Below are positions 63,774 through 64,000 of a stretch of 64,000 bases of DNA, piece after piece. The notes below the pieces were generated by a model that was given only the letters and a program-made list of their open reading frames with translations, made no database searches and was not told the origin of the DNA. How positions within the stretch are numbered: position 1 is the stretch's first letter; the number at the start of each line of letters is the position of its first letter. Source of the DNA: Anastrepha obliqua. Taxonomy: Eukaryota > Arthropoda > Insecta > Diptera > Tephritidae. Where the stretch lies: NCBI RefSeq assembly GCF_027943255.1, contig NC_072893.1, positions 33,068,001 to 33,132,000 on the forward strand, in the 5' to 3' direction. The translations under genes were made by a program, and so were the position numbers.

Positions 63774-64000
63774 AATATTTTTTCACTTTTATACTTAAAT
63801 AAATGGGTGTTTTAACAAAAAAATATGAAATTAATTAGTTGTTCATTATTGGGCATCAAAGGTATCCGGCAGGACGGAAATATTTTCTGTGGCAGCCAAG
63901 CTGCAGACTACCGGACGGGTTGCACTGGCAAGCTGCGAATAAGTTAGAAATAACCAATAAACAGTTCCAGCGGCTGCTATATCAGATTGTAGTTGAGGTG
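63774..64000. other. Unassigned window end
   Basis: AT-rich to about 63840, then more GC-rich (GGCAGGACGGAAATATTTTC, CCGGACGGGTTGCACTGGC) and cut by the window edge. No domain recognised. Confidence 0.35.

Overview
The window looks like a higher-dipteran nuclear genome, plausibly a tephritid-type fruit fly. The evidence is AT-rich DNA, one split gene with GT-AG introns, many decayed mariner and LINE copies, and a dispersed tRNA-derived SINE. There are no operons, ribosome-binding sites, CRISPR arrays or phage modules. Family names come from motif recognition; no database was searched.

Only one host gene is convincing: a nicotinic acetylcholine receptor alpha-type subunit on the minus strand, best matching Drosophila nAChRalpha3. 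Its last four coding exons are here: end of TM3 (about 59459-59605), start of the cytoplasmic loop (59264-59356), a large loop exon (58186-59173), and a terminal exon with TM4 and the stop (39177-39377). The last two are separated by an 18.8 kb intron packed with transposon remnants. The ligand-binding exons lie beyond 64000.

Below 39 kb I see no host gene. The content is: LINE pieces and an ITm-superfamily DNA transposon (1-3540); a deleted mariner and a deleted ITm element (5.0-6.5 kb); a mariner with intact ends (8652-9902); a LINE RNase H domain split by a 2271 bp element with 489 bp inverted arms (11.8-14.8 kb); SINE and LINE pieces (14.8-28.6 kb); a mariner carrying a piece of another element (28.9-30.5 kb); an RTE-like LINE fused in frame to a mariner C-terminus (31.8-32.6 kb); a LINE (33.9-34.7 kb); a pogo-like element (35.4-36.2 kb); and a mariner with identical 29 bp ends (36666-37897).

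The large intron holds a second copy of the 5 kb mariner derivative, a deleted ITm element, a LINE RT fragment, a SINE with a 218 bp MITE in its tail, two R1-type LINEs, several RNase H LINEs, an I-type LINE and more mariners. Upstream of exon 59459-59605 lie a GA microsatellite, a fairly well kept RNase H LINE and a nearly full-length mariner whose third catalytic Asp reads Asn.

The strongest candidate for something new is the 11892-14162 element. It has long near-identical arms and a 3 bp CTG target duplication, and removing it with one CTG restores the host LINE reading frame. It also carries a minus-strand cysteine/histidine-rich ORF that I cannot assign to a known transposase class.
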